A program made the translations under genes and the position numbers. Below are positions 53,775 to 63,683 of a DNA stretch of 64,000 bases, piece after piece. Under the pieces are notes generated by a model that was not told the origin of the DNA, did not search any database, and saw only the letters and a program-made list of their open reading frames with translations. Source of the DNA: F22 sp963675625 (GTDB lineage Bacteria > Bacteroidota > Bacteroidia > Bacteroidales > Bacteroidaceae); contig OY776497.1 in the NCBI GenBank assembly GCA_963675625.1, positions 2,170,001 through 2,234,000 of the forward strand, in the 5' to 3' direction. Every line of letters begins with the position of its first letter. Within the stretch, counting starts at the first letter, position 1.

Positions 53775-55502
53775 ATGACAGATATAACAACACATACAAC
53801 AAACGAAAAGATGGTCGGTGGCGAAGTGTTGATACGATCGTTATTAGCACAAGGTGTCGATACTATTTTTGGTTATCCAGGAGGAGCCATTATGCCAGTC
53901 TATGATAGACTGTATGACCATTTGGATGAAATTAATCATGTGCTAGTTCGTCACGAACAAGGTGCAGCACATGCCGCTCAAGGCTATGCGAGAGTGTCGG
54001 GTAAAGTAGGGGTGTGTATGGTCACCAGTGGACCAGGAGCGACCAATACTGTAACTGGTATTGCTGATGCTATGATAGATAGTACGCCTGTTGTAGTGAT
54101 TGCAGGGCAAGTGGGCACTTCTATGTTGGGTTCAGATGCTTTCCAAGAAGTCGATTTGGTGGGTATTACACAACCTATCGCCAAGTGGAGTTACCAAATT
54201 CGTCGTGCAGAAGATATCCCTATGGCTGTAGCTCGTGCTTTTTATATTGCCAGTACAGGACGTCCTGGACCCGTTGTTTTGGATTTTACAAAAAATGCGC
54301 AAGTTGATACCATTACATACAAACCTGTAACGATTGACTTTATTAGATCGTACGATCCAGATCCTGCACCATGCGTTGGAGCGATAGATGAAGCGGCAGC
54401 ACTCATAAACCAATCCAAAAAGCCTCTAGTCTTGGTAGGGCAAGGAGTTGTGTTGGGAGATGCAACAGAAGAATTGAAGGCTTTCCTAGAAAAAGGACAA
54501 TTACCAGCGGCTTCCACTTTGCTAGGGTTATCGGCAATGTCGAGTGATTACCCGCTAAACAAAGGTATGCTGGGCATGCATGGAAATTTGGGGCCTAATG
54601 TAAAAACGAATGAATGCGATGTCTTGATTGCTGTAGGTATGCGTTTTGATGACCGTGTAACTGCCAATCTCAAAACCTACGCACCTCAGGCCAAGGTTGT
54701 ACATTTTGATATTGATGCAGCAGAAATGGGTAAGAATGTACCTGTGGATGTGCCTGTATTGGGGAATTGTAAATGGACTTTGAAACGTGTTACTGAACTT
54801 CTAGAAGAAAATGATCACACCGAATGGATTGAGAGTTTTCAAGTATATGCTGAAAAAGAGCATGATGTAGTGTGTCAAAAAGAATTGGCATCTACTCCTG
54901 AAGGCTATCTTCGAATGGGGCAGGTTGCACGTAGGGTGAGTGAAGCTACCCAAAATAAAGCAGTGCTTGTGACTGATGTTGGACAAAATCAGATGCTTTC
55001 AGCTCGCTATTTCCAATATTCTCAACCTCGAAGTTTAATTACAAGTGGTGGATTGGGTACCATGGGCTTTGGTTTACCAGCTGCTATTGGTGCCACTTTT
55101 GGAGCTCCCGATCGTACAGTGTGTTTGATGACTGGAGATGGGGGAATTCAGATGAGTGTTCAAGAGTTGGGAACTATAATGGAACAAAATGCTCCTGTTA
55201 AGATTGTGATACTCAATAATGAATTCCTGGGAAATGTGCGACAGTGGCAAGCTATGTTTTTCAAAAATAGATTGTCTTTTACTCCAATGCATAATCCTAA
55301 GTATGAACACCTAGCAGCCGCTTATAATATTCCATATTGTCAAGCGACTAATGAAGATGAACTAAATAAAGCCATTCAGACGATGTTGTCTACTGATGGA
55401 CCTTTCTTGCTTGAAGCCTGTGTCGAAAAAGAAGGCAATGTTATGCCAATGGTTCCCCCAGGTGGTACGGTAAGTCAGATGATCCTTTCTATGGAAGAGT
55501 AG
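53775..55502 (+). CDS. ilvB: Acetolactate synthase large subunit
   Basis: A 575-residue thiamine-diphosphate enzyme condensing pyruvate with pyruvate or 2-oxobutyrate. The N-terminal domain has the catalytic Glu in VRHEQGAAHAAQGYAR near 60. The TPP-binding motif MTGDGGIQMSVQELGTIMEQ ends in NNEFLGNVRQWQ near 465. It comes before its regulatory subunit ilvN (38 bases). Confidence 0.97.
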   Translation: MTDITTHTTNEKMVGGEVLIRSLLAQGVDTIFGYPGGAIMPVYDRLYDHLDEINHVLVRHEQGAAHAAQGYARVSGKVGVCMVTSGPGATNTVTGIADAMIDSTPVVVIAGQVGTSMLGSDAFQEVDLVGITQPIAKWSYQIRRAEDIPMAVARAFYIASTGRPGPVVLDFTKNAQVDTITYKPVTIDFIRSYDPDPAPCVGAIDEAAALINQSKKPLVLVGQGVVLGDATEELKAFLEKGQLPAASTLLGLSAMSSDYPLNKGMLGMHGNLGPNVKTNECDVLIAVGMRFDDRVTANLKTYAPQAKVVHFDIDAAEMGKNVPVDVPVLGNCKWTLKRVTELLEENDHTEWIESFQVYAEKEHDVVCQKELASTPEGYLRMGQVARRVSEATQNKAVLVTDVGQNQMLSARYFQYSQPRSLITSGGLGTMGFGLPAAIGATFGAPDRTVCLMTGDGGIQMSVQELGTIMEQNAPVKIVILNNEFLGNVRQWQAMFFKNRLSFTPMHNPKYEHLAAAYNIPYCQATNEDELNKAIQTMLSTDGPFLLEACVEKEGNVMPMVPPGGTVSQMILSMEE

Positions 55503-55540
55503 GATGCAATGTATAATAAACAATTTAAGTAAGATATGTT

Positions 55541-56095
55541 ATGGAACAACAAGTATATACTGTGATTGTACACTCCGAAAATTTAGTTGGTGTACTCAAC
55601 CAGGTAACAGCAGCATTTACTCGTCGTCAAATAAATATTGAGAGTCTAAATGTGTCGGCTTCTTCTATACAAGGGATTCACAAATATACCATTACAGCTA
55701 TCACTGATGAGGATAATATCAATAAAGTTACTCAACAGATCTCGAAAAAGATAGATGTGGTGCAAGCTCATTATTTTGTAGATAACGAAGTGATGCATCG
55801 AGAGATTGCATTGTATAAATTAGCGACTCCAGTTTTGCTGAATAATCCTGAGATTTCAAAAGTCATTCGAAAATTTAGTGCTCATCTTATTGAAGCAAAC
55901 GAAACATTTTCGGTAGTGGAAATGAGTGGTGTGGACGAGGATATTACGGCGCTGTACGAAGCATTGCAGAAACTAGACTGTATCTTGCAGTTTGTACGCT
56001 GTGGTCGTGTGGCCATTACAACAAGTTGTTTCGAGAGAGTGAACCAATATCTTAAGGAACGTAGAGAAAAGCATCAGTTGCTTTTCTATGAATAG
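55541..56095 (+). CDS. ilvN: Acetolactate synthase small (regulatory) subunit
   Basis: A 184-residue ACT-domain protein that activates IlvB and gives feedback control by valine. The ACT domain covers about 4-75 (YTVIVHSENLVGVLNQVTAAFTRRQINIESL). The C-terminal half resembles the second ACT-like domain of the longer IlvH type. Placed between ilvB and the thioesterase gene. Confidence 0.94.
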   Translation: MEQQVYTVIVHSENLVGVLNQVTAAFTRRQINIESLNVSASSIQGIHKYTITAITDEDNINKVTQQISKKIDVVQAHYFVDNEVMHREIALYKLATPVLLNNPEISKVIRKFSAHLIEANETFSVVEMSGVDEDITALYEALQKLDCILQFVRCGRVAITTSCFERVNQYLKERREKHQLLFYE

Positions 56096-56162
56096 AGATC
56101 AAAGTATATTGTATCTGCACTAAAGATATAGTGTACATTGATGACAACTTAAACCGATTTTA

Positions 56163-56945
56163 ATGAAAGAAGATGTTTTAGATAGTCGATTGGGAGAATA
56201 TTTGCTTCGAGCAGAGCCGTTCCATTGTGACTGGGCTGGGAGATTGACTATGGGATATTTAGGAAATCATCTGTTAAATGCTTCAGGTAATCATGCCTCT
56301 GAGAGACATTTTAATATTGAGCACCTGATCAATTATAGTTGGGTCCTTTCTAGACTTGTTGTTGAGATAGATCATATGCCTATGCAGCATGAACAGTTTT
56401 CTGTTCAAACATGGGTGGAGAATGTGCAACGATTATTTACTTCTCGTAATTACACCATTATTGATGAGTCCAGACAACCTATTGGACATGGACGTGCAAT
56501 ATGGGCATTGATTGACTTACAAACACGTAAACCACAGGATCTGGTTCATTTTAATGATGGACAGCTATTGCAGTTTTTGATTCCTGAGAAAGTGAGTCCC
56601 ATAGACGGACCCGGAAGAGTCAAGTTGAGTGCAGATGCGCCTGTTGTGTATACGCACAAAGTAGCTTATAGCGATATTGATTTGAATGGACATTTGAATA
56701 GCGTACGGTATATTGAGCACCTATTGAATACTTTTGATATGGATTTTCATAAGCAGTATATACTTAAACGATTCGAAATTGCGTATTCTGCTGAATGTTA
56801 TGCTGGCGAGATGATTAGTATCTACAAAGAACAAGTCGGTACACAAAAGTATAATTTGGAAGTTAGACGTCCTGATGGGGTCGTGGCTGTTAAGGCCCAG
56901 CTAACTTTTATAGAGAATGCAGTAGCAAATAATGATAATGCATAA
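56163..56945 (+). CDS. Acyl-ACP thioesterase
   Basis: A 260-residue double-hotdog thioesterase that frees fatty acids from acyl carrier protein. The first hotdog covers about 8-130 (ERHFNIEHLINYSWVLSRLVVEI). The second has the VAYSDIDLNGHLNSVRYIEHLL motif near 174-195, holding the Asp, Asn and His positions used by the FatA/FatB family. It lies inside the ilv operon between ilvN and ilvC, an arrangement seen in other Bacteroidales. It may link branched-chain precursors to fatty-acid release, but this is inference. Confidence 0.9.
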   Translation: MKEDVLDSRLGEYLLRAEPFHCDWAGRLTMGYLGNHLLNASGNHASERHFNIEHLINYSWVLSRLVVEIDHMPMQHEQFSVQTWVENVQRLFTSRNYTIIDESRQPIGHGRAIWALIDLQTRKPQDLVHFNDGQLLQFLIPEKVSPIDGPGRVKLSADAPVVYTHKVAYSDIDLNGHLNSVRYIEHLLNTFDMDFHKQYILKRFEIAYSAECYAGEMISIYKEQVGTQKYNLEVRRPDGVVAVKAQLTFIENAVANNDNA

Positions 56946-56999
56946 TTGAGAAAACTAAAAATAATAATAAACCAAATTTCAAACTAAAGGAAAAAGATT

Positions 57000-58043
57000 A
57001 TGGCACAAATGAATTTTGGCGGCGTAGTTGAAAACGTCGTAACTCGTGAAGAGTTCCCATTGGAAAAAGCACGTGAAGTACTTAAAGACGAAACAATTGC
57101 AGTGATTGGTTATGGTGTACAAGGCCCTGGTCAATCTTTAAACCTACGTGATAATGGTTTCAACGTGATTGTTGGTCAGAGAAAAGGTAAGACATGGGAT
57201 AAGGCAGTAGCTGACGGTTGGGTGCCAGGCGAAACTCTTTTTGAGATAGAAGAGGCTTGTGAACGTGGTACTATTATTCAGTATTTGCTTTCAGATGCAG
57301 CACAAATTGAAGTGTGGCCAACTGTAAAAAAACACTTGACTCCTGGTAAAGCACTATATTTCTCACACGGTTTTGGTGTGACATATAAAGAGCGTACAGG
57401 CATTATACCTCCTGCAGACGTGGATGTTATTTTAGTTGCTCCTAAAGGATCTGGTACATCATTGCGTACTATGTTTTTAGAAAATCGTGGATTGAACTCA
57501 TCTTATGCGATTTTTCAAGATGCAACAGGTCGTGCTTTCGATCGTACAGTAGCTTTGGGTATTGGTGTTGGCTCAGGTTATTTATTTGAGACAACATTCG
57601 AACGTGAAGTCTACAGTGACCTTACCGGTGAACGTGGTACTCTAATGGGAGCTATTCAAGGGCTATTGTTGGCACAATATGAAGTGCTTCGTGAAAATGG
57701 ACATACTCCATCAGAAGCATTTAATGAGACTGTTGAAGAATTGACACAGTCATTGATGCCATTGTTTGCAGCTAATGGTATGGATTGGATGTATGCAAAC
57801 TGTTCAACAACTGCACAACGTGGTGCACTTGACTGGATGGGACCTTTTCATGATGCTTCAAAACCTGTATTCGAAAAATTATATTCAGAAGTGAAGTGTG
57901 GTAACGAAGCACAGCGTTCTATTGATACTAATTCTAAGCCTGATTATCGTGAAGGGCTAGAAAAAGAATTGAAATCATTACGTGAAAGCGAAATGTGGCA
58001 AGCTGGTGCGGTCGTACGTAAATTGCGCCCTGAAAACAACTAG
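57000..58043 (+). CDS. ilvC: Ketol-acid reductoisomerase
   Basis: A 347-residue NAD(P)H enzyme performing the second step of valine and isoleucine synthesis. The Rossmann motif GYGVQGPGQSLNLRDNG near 37-53 is followed by VIVGQRKGKTWDKA. The C-terminal knotted domain carries the metal-binding Asp and Glu residues in SDLTGERGTLMGAIQG near 205-220. It is the single-knot Bacteroidota type. Last gene of the operon; a terminator follows. Confidence 0.96.
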   Translation: MAQMNFGGVVENVVTREEFPLEKAREVLKDETIAVIGYGVQGPGQSLNLRDNGFNVIVGQRKGKTWDKAVADGWVPGETLFEIEEACERGTIIQYLLSDAAQIEVWPTVKKHLTPGKALYFSHGFGVTYKERTGIIPPADVDVILVAPKGSGTSLRTMFLENRGLNSSYAIFQDATGRAFDRTVALGIGVGSGYLFETTFEREVYSDLTGERGTLMGAIQGLLLAQYEVLRENGHTPSEAFNETVEELTQSLMPLFAANGMDWMYANCSTTAQRGALDWMGPFHDASKPVFEKLYSEVKCGNEAQRSIDTNSKPDYREGLEKELKSLRESEMWQAGAVVRKLRPENN

Positions 58044-58080
58044 TATGTAACCTTTTTATAAGGTTTATCATAGTATACAA

Positions 58081-58129
58081 CAAAGAGAATGTGTCAAAAT
58101 ATATTTTGATGCATTCTCTTTGTTTTTTT
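58081..58129 (+). terminator. Terminator of the ilv operon
   Basis: CAAAGAGAATG (58081-58091) pairs with CATTCTCTTTG (58112-58122); the stem extends inward through two wobbles and AAAA/TTTT pairs to a tiny loop, then a run of seven T's follows. Confidence 0.9.
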
Positions 58130-58278
58130 GTTCTAACCTTGTATCAGGTCATATGATTATAGTGTCTCTTTGATGCATCTATAAAAGCTTGTGCTACATC
58201 TAAAGCCAGAAAGCTTGTCGTTAAAGTCCAGTAATGTAGTCAACGTATTCAATAATTGTGCAATACACTTTGTCAGCG

Positions 58279-58344
58279 TCGATTCAAACGTTTGGTCCCA
58301 TCGATTCAAACGTTTGAATCGATGGGACCAAACGTTTGAATCGA
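58279..58344. repeat. Perfect 66-base nested palindrome with three CAAACGTTTG cores
   Basis: The whole 66 bases equal their own reverse complement, centred between 58311 and 58312. Inside, the 10-base palindrome CAAACGTTTG occurs three times at 24-base steps, separated by GTCCCATCGATT or its complement. It lies in the 0.7-kb gap between the ilv terminator and the susC promoter, about 340 bases before the latter. The remainder of the gap (58130-58278, 58345-58658) shows no gene. The core resembles LacI-family operators (central CpG, AAACGTTT). No such regulator is encoded in the window. Confidence 0.95.
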
Positions 58345-58658
58345 GACGCGCAAAGGATAGAAACAACTGGCTAAATCTTATCTACACAAAGATCGGAGTA
58401 GTAGTAAAGGAAAGAAGGCGTATGAAAAGCTACATTCGACATACTCCCTTGTACATTCAGTGTCTTTAGTTAGAAGATACCCATATGCCCTTACAACCAA
58501 CTATGCGGTTTAATGATGTAGTACAAATCTAAACAAGGGGCACGATTTTAACCTATTAAGCAGAGGAGTTATTTCTTAAATAAGAACAAAGATGGCTTTA
58601 AAATAGGGGAACACTATAGTGTTTGCTGATGTTTTCTTTAATAAATAATCATCTATTC

Positions 58659-58689
58659 TTGCATGGTTTATCTGCTTCAGTTATATTTG
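58659..58689 (+). promoter_or_regulatory. Promoter of the susC-susD operon
   Basis: TATATTTG (58682-58689) with TTG (58659-58661) 20 bases upstream; start near 58696, leader about 64 bases to ATG 58760. Confidence 0.6.
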
Positions 58690-58759
58690 CGTGGGCGATT
58701 AAAAAGGGTGAAAGCTTCACCTACTATGCTTGACCTTGTATATTAGAGAGAGAAAACTT

Positions 58760-61700
58760 ATGAGAGATAAATTATTTTTGTTGCTAGTTCTATTCTTTTT
58801 AAGCGTAGAATTAGTAACTGCTCAGTCACGAGATGTGTCCGGAGTTGTCATGGCCGTTGATGACGGAAAACCTGTTGTAGGGGCTTCTGTACTTGTTGTT
58901 GGTACTGATATTGGTAGTATAACTGATGATGACGGACATTTTATTTTACGTCAAATTCCCCAAGAGGCAAAGCAAATCTGTGTGACGTTTGTCGGGATGC
59001 GTACAAAGTTTGTATCGATAAAACCAATTCTTCAAATATGGTTGCAAACGAATGAAGAACTTCTAGATGAAGTTGTTGTGACTGGTATGCAACATATAGA
59101 TAAACGTCTTTTTACTGGTGCTACTACAAAACTACAGGCCGAAGATTTTAAGATGGATGGTGTTCCTGAAATTAGTCGATCTTTAGAGGGACGTGTGGCT
59201 GGAGTATCTGTGCAAAATGTATCCAATACCTTTGGGGTGTCTCCCAACATACATGTACGCGGTGCAACTTCTATTTACGGTAGTTCAAAACCATTATGGG
59301 TGGTGGACGGAGTGGTTGTTGATGATCTTGTTGATATATCATTAGATGAGTTGTCTACTGGTAATCCTATAACTTTAATGACTTCTGCCATTTCTGGTTT
59401 GAATGCCGAAGATATTGAAAGTATTCAAGTGCTTAAAGATGGATCGGCTACTTCAATTTATGGTGCGCAAGCAATGCCAGGGGTCATTGTTGTCACCACA
59501 AAAAAGGGCCATACAGGCGTCCATCAAATCAATTATACTGGAGAGTTCACATATCGTTTTAAACCAAGTTATCGTGACTATGATATCATGAATTCTCAAG
59601 AACAGATGGAAGCATATCAAGAGATGCAATCTGCTGGTTTCTTAAATCTATCCGATACTTATCGTGCGCAAAATAGTGGGGTTTATGGTCGCATGTACCA
59701 CATGATCAATAGTTATGATCCGATGACTGGGTATGGGTTACCCAATACTATATCTGCTAAAACAGCTTTTTTGCATCAAGCTGAGTTGCGTAATACGAAT
59801 TGGTTTGATGCACTGTATAATGACAATGTACTGTCTAACCATTCTATAAGCATAGCGTCAGGGACAGAACAATCTACCTACTATGCTTCATTGTCTTTTA
59901 TGAATGATCCAGGGTGGACAAAACAAAGTGAAATCAAAAGATACACTGCAAACTTACATGCGACTTATAAGTTGCACCCTACTTTATCTGCTCACTTAAT
60001 TTCTAATGCATCCTATCGTACACAACGAGCTCCTGGAACCTCTATTTCTAGTCTTGATCCTGTGGAAGGTGAGACCAATCGTAATTTTGAAATTAATCCA
60101 TATACTTATGCGCTAAGTAGTTCTCGTACTTTGCAGGCTAATACATATTATATAAAAAATTACGCTCCATTTAATATCCTAGACGAGCTAAACAATAATT
60201 ATCTAGAGCTAAATGTCAGTCATTTGAAATTTCAGGGACAGTTGATCTATAAGCCAAATCCCAATCTCCAGTTCTCTCTACTAGGAGCTTATAAATATGT
60301 TTCATCCACACAAACACATCGAGTTACCGAACATTCTAATCAGGCAATGACGTATCGAATGGCATCAGACCCAGTGATGCGTAATAGTAATGCTTGGTTG
60401 TATCTTGATCCTGAAAAACCAGGTACTCTGCCAGTCTCTGTTTTACCATCTGGAGGATTTTATAATGAAACGAAGTACACTATGAATAGTTGGAACGTGC
60501 GATCAACCGTAAGTTATAAAAACGTTTTCGCTCAACAGCATATTGTTAATCTTTTTGGGGGACTGGAAGTCAATTCGTTGAATCGTCATGCTGATTATTT
60601 TAGCGGCGTTGGCACTGTGTATGATAGTGGATGTTTGCCCTCATATGATTATACTTATTTCAAACAACTAGCAGAAGAAGGTGGACAGTATTATTGGATA
60701 AATGATGCTTCTTCCCGTGAAGCCGCTTTCTTTGCATCATCTACATACTCGTATAAAAAGAAGTACACTCTTAATGCTACGGCACGTTATGAAGGCTCAA
60801 ATCATTTAGGCAAAAGTATGAACGCTCGTTGGTTGCCTACTTGGAATGTCTCTGGCGCATGGGGCATTCACAACGAAAGATTTTGGCAGTATATGCCTAG
60901 TTGGTTGTCTGATTTGACTTTGAAAACATCCTATTCCTTAACGGCTGATAGAGGACCTGTTTCAGTGACCAACTCTCAAGTCTTAATTACATCTTATACA
61001 CCATATCGTCCTTTTTCTGATCTACAAAAATCAGGATTGCATATTGACAATTTAGCCAATGAAGATTTAACGTATGAGAAAAAACACGAATGGAATATAG
61101 GGGTAGATATGGGAGTCTTTAACAATCGTATTCGTGTTGTAACTGATTGGTACACACGCCATAACTATGATTTGATAGGGAATGTAACGACTCAAGGAGT
61201 AGGGGGACAAGTGACAAAATTAGCTAATGTTGCTGCTATGAAAACGAGTGGTGTAGAGGTGAGCATTCAGTCACATACTATCCAAGCTCATCATTTCTCT
61301 TGGGATACATCACTTGTTTTCACTAAAATGAAAAATAAAGTGACGGATTTAAAAAGCAGCAGTAGAGCCATTGACTTAGTTAGTGGATCTGGATATGCCA
61401 TGGAGGGATATCCAGTACGTGCTCTTTTCTCCTATGATTTTCAAGGCTTAAATGAAGTGGGGCTACCTACCTTTATCAACCGAAATGGAGATGTGACTAT
61501 CGGCGATATCAATTTTCAGGAACGCAACCTCTTAGGGCATTTGAAATATGAAGGATCTACTTTGCCAGATATAACTGGTAGTTTAAACAATGTCTTTAAA
61601 TATAAAGACTTGACGTTCAATGTGTTTCTAACATACGCTTTTGGCGCCGTTGTGCGATTAAATCCTGTATATAGCAGTCGCTACACCGATTTATCAGCAA

Positions 61701-62080
61701 TGCCTCGAGAATTTGTGAATCGCTGGATGCAAGCAGGTGATGAGAATCGTACCAATATACCTGCTATCGCTACTCAGCGTCAGAATCAAACTATTGATAA
61801 CCTTAATTTGGCGTACAATGCTTACAATTATTCTACAGCTCGTGTAGCTAAGGGAGATCATATTCGTTTGAAAGAAATTTCGTTGGCATATAACTTACCT
61901 GAGCATTTGCTTAGTAAATTGTGGGTTAAGAGTTTATCAGCTAAGATCCAAGTGAGTAATTTGTGTCTGTTGTACAAGGACAGTGCGTTGCATGGCCAAG
62001 ATCCTCAGTATTACAATGCTGGTGGGGTATCTTCTCCATTACCTAAGCAGTGCACAATGACAATACGTATGGGCTTTTAA
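58760..62080 (+). CDS. SusC/RagA-family TonB-linked outer membrane transporter
   Basis: A 1106-residue outer-membrane barrel that imports large ligands with TonB energy. A signal peptide (about 1-22, ending TAQS) is followed by a carboxypeptidase-D-like regulatory domain (about 25-105), the family sequence LLDEVVVTG near 102-110, a plug domain (about 115-225, including SIYGAQAMPGVIVVTTKKG) and a barrel ending in aromatic-terminal MTIRMGF. An upstream ATG at 58730 adds ten non-signal residues. The ligand cannot be predicted; no glycoside hydrolase is visible, and the downstream metallohydrolase hints at a peptide-type substrate. Confidence 0.95.
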   Translation: MRDKLFLLLVLFFLSVELVTAQSRDVSGVVMAVDDGKPVVGASVLVVGTDIGSITDDDGHFILRQIPQEAKQICVTFVGMRTKFVSIKPILQIWLQTNEELLDEVVVTGMQHIDKRLFTGATTKLQAEDFKMDGVPEISRSLEGRVAGVSVQNVSNTFGVSPNIHVRGATSIYGSSKPLWVVDGVVVDDLVDISLDELSTGNPITLMTSAISGLNAEDIESIQVLKDGSATSIYGAQAMPGVIVVTTKKGHTGVHQINYTGEFTYRFKPSYRDYDIMNSQEQMEAYQEMQSAGFLNLSDTYRAQNSGVYGRMYHMINSYDPMTGYGLPNTISAKTAFLHQAELRNTNWFDALYNDNVLSNHSISIASGTEQSTYYASLSFMNDPGWTKQSEIKRYTANLHATYKLHPTLSAHLISNASYRTQRAPGTSISSLDPVEGETNRNFEINPYTYALSSSRTLQANTYYIKNYAPFNILDELNNNYLELNVSHLKFQGQLIYKPNPNLQFSLLGAYKYVSSTQTHRVTEHSNQAMTYRMASDPVMRNSNAWLYLDPEKPGTLPVSVLPSGGFYNETKYTMNSWNVRSTVSYKNVFAQQHIVNLFGGLEVNSLNRHADYFSGVGTVYDSGCLPSYDYTYFKQLAEEGGQYYWINDASSREAAFFASSTYSYKKKYTLNATARYEGSNHLGKSMNARWLPTWNVSGAWGIHNERFWQYMPSWLSDLTLKTSYSLTADRGPVSVTNSQVLITSYTPYRPFSDLQKSGLHIDNLANEDLTYEKKHEWNIGVDMGVFNNRIRVVTDWYTRHNYDLIGNVTTQGVGGQVTKLANVAAMKTSGVEVSIQSHTIQAHHFSWDTSLVFTKMKNKVTDLKSSSRAIDLVSGSGYAMEGYPVRALFSYDFQGLNEVGLPTFINRNGDVTIGDINFQERNLLGHLKYEGSTLPDITGSLNNVFKYKDLTFNVFLTYAFGAVVRLNPVYSSRYTDLSAMPREFVNRWMQAGDENRTNIPAIATQRQNQTIDNLNLAYNAYNYSTARVAKGDHIRLKEISLAYNLPEHLLSKLWVKSLSAKIQVSNLCLLYKDSALHGQDPQYYNAGGVSSPLPKQCTMTIRMGF

Positions 62081-62100
62081 TTTTAACATAGAAGAAAGTA

Positions 62101-63657
62101 ATGAGAAATCTACACGGGCTATTGATTCTAGGAATATGTGTTTTGGTAACCTCTTGCAATGACTTTTTAAATGTCAACCCAGATGAACGTACAACACTAG
62201 ATTCACCAGAAAAAGTGCGCCAGATATTATTAGCGGCATATCCTACTAGTTCTGGAGATTTAGCAATGGAATGGTCTAGTGATAATGTGGTAGACAATGG
62301 GCAAAAATATAGTAACCCTAAGCATCAGATTAGCCAAATTTATCAATGGACACAAGATACTTCAATTGATAATGATTCTCCAACAGCATTTTGGGAAGGA
62401 TGTTATTTAGCAATCGCGAATGCAAATCAAGCCTTGGAAGCTCTAGATAAATTTGATATAAATACGCGTACAAATGCCATGCGTGGTGAGGCATTAATCT
62501 GTCGTGCTTTTGCTCATTTTTTGCTTAGTCAGAATTTTTGTTTGGCATACAATCCTGAGACTGCATCTACTGATCTAGGTCTTCCATACATGACTCATAC
62601 TGAAACGACAGTTGCTCCTAAGTATAGTCGAGGTACCATGCAGGAATTATACGCCAATATCAATAAAGATATTGAAGGTGCACTGCCTTTGATTAATGAT
62701 AATTTGTATCCCGTCCCTACGTATCATTTTAATCAGAAAGCGGCATATGCTTTTGCTGCGCGTTTCAATCTGTACTATACCAATTATAAGAAGGCTATAA
62801 GTTATGCCTCACAAGCATTAGGAAGTACTCCAAATACCGTCTTGCGTGATTGGTCATCATGGGCCAGTGGACCAGTATCTGCGGAAGTATTGTGGAACGC
62901 TTATATAGACGCAGATTTGTCCAACAACTTGATGTTTCTTGTTCCTCAATCCAATCTAGCTAGATATGTGACATATCTTGGTGAATGTGAGCGATATGCT
63001 CACAGTTTGGCTTTAGCCAATCAAGTGGGTTTAGAACATGCATTTATATGGGGCAACTATTCTAAATTGATTAAAGCCAAATACACGACATCAAGCAATC
63101 AACAAGTTGCCTATTTCTGCGTACCCGAAAAGATTGAGTATACAGATAAAAGTGCGGGTATTGGGTATGCACACACAGTATTAGTGCCTTTTACTACAAA
63201 CAAAGTCCTTCTTGAACGGGCAGAAGCATATGCCTTGGATAATCAGTTGGACAAAGCTGTTGAGGATATTAATTTGTGGATGTATTCTAGCATATCAACT
63301 CACCCTCAATATACGAAAGAGGACTTGGTGAGTTATATGAATACACTTGAAACAACAAAATTTCCTGCTTCTTCAATAGCAGATTTTGCTATAAAAAACA
63401 CACTCCATCCTCAAGGTTTTATCGTGCAGGATGGAGATCAAGAAGAATTGATCCAGCTGATTTTACACCTTAAACGTATAGAAACGATTCATGAGGGGGG
63501 GAGATGGATGGACATCAAGCGTTATGGAATAGAAGTCACCCATTTACAAGCTGATATGCCCAATACACCTTTAACTTTAGCGGTGGGTGATCCGAGACGC
63601 GCACTACAATTGCCAGCAGATGTACTATCTGCTGGATTAGAGAAAAATCCAGAATAA
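62101..63657 (+). CDS. SusD/RagB-family substrate-binding lipoprotein
   Basis: A 518-residue surface lipoprotein that closes over the SusC channel. The lipobox LVTSC places the lipidated Cys at 19, followed by the typical NDFLNVNPDERTT start of mature SusD proteins. Helical TPR-like parts follow (FWEGCYLAIANANQALEAL near 100-118; ALICRAFAHFLLSQNFCLAYN near 132-152). The C-terminal GGRWMDIKRYG near 464-474 is the family's RWxDxxR motif. It lies 20 bases after susC. Confidence 0.95.
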   Translation: MRNLHGLLILGICVLVTSCNDFLNVNPDERTTLDSPEKVRQILLAAYPTSSGDLAMEWSSDNVVDNGQKYSNPKHQISQIYQWTQDTSIDNDSPTAFWEGCYLAIANANQALEALDKFDINTRTNAMRGEALICRAFAHFLLSQNFCLAYNPETASTDLGLPYMTHTETTVAPKYSRGTMQELYANINKDIEGALPLINDNLYPVPTYHFNQKAAYAFAARFNLYYTNYKKAISYASQALGSTPNTVLRDWSSWASGPVSAEVLWNAYIDADLSNNLMFLVPQSNLARYVTYLGECERYAHSLALANQVGLEHAFIWGNYSKLIKAKYTTSSNQQVAYFCVPEKIEYTDKSAGIGYAHTVLVPFTTNKVLLERAEAYALDNQLDKAVEDINLWMYSSISTHPQYTKEDLVSYMNTLETTKFPASSIADFAIKNTLHPQGFIVQDGDQEELIQLILHLKRIETIHEGGRWMDIKRYGIEVTHLQADMPNTPLTLAVGDPRRALQLPADVLSAGLEKNPE

Positions 63658-63683
63658 ATGGTTTATAAATAGACAATCATCAC

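Noticed and set aside
58191..58469. 92-codon frame in the gap before susC (and a 69-codon frame opposite)
   Set aside because: Both read through the 66-base palindrome, which explains the same VWSHRFKRLNRWDQTFES segment appearing on both strands; not coding.
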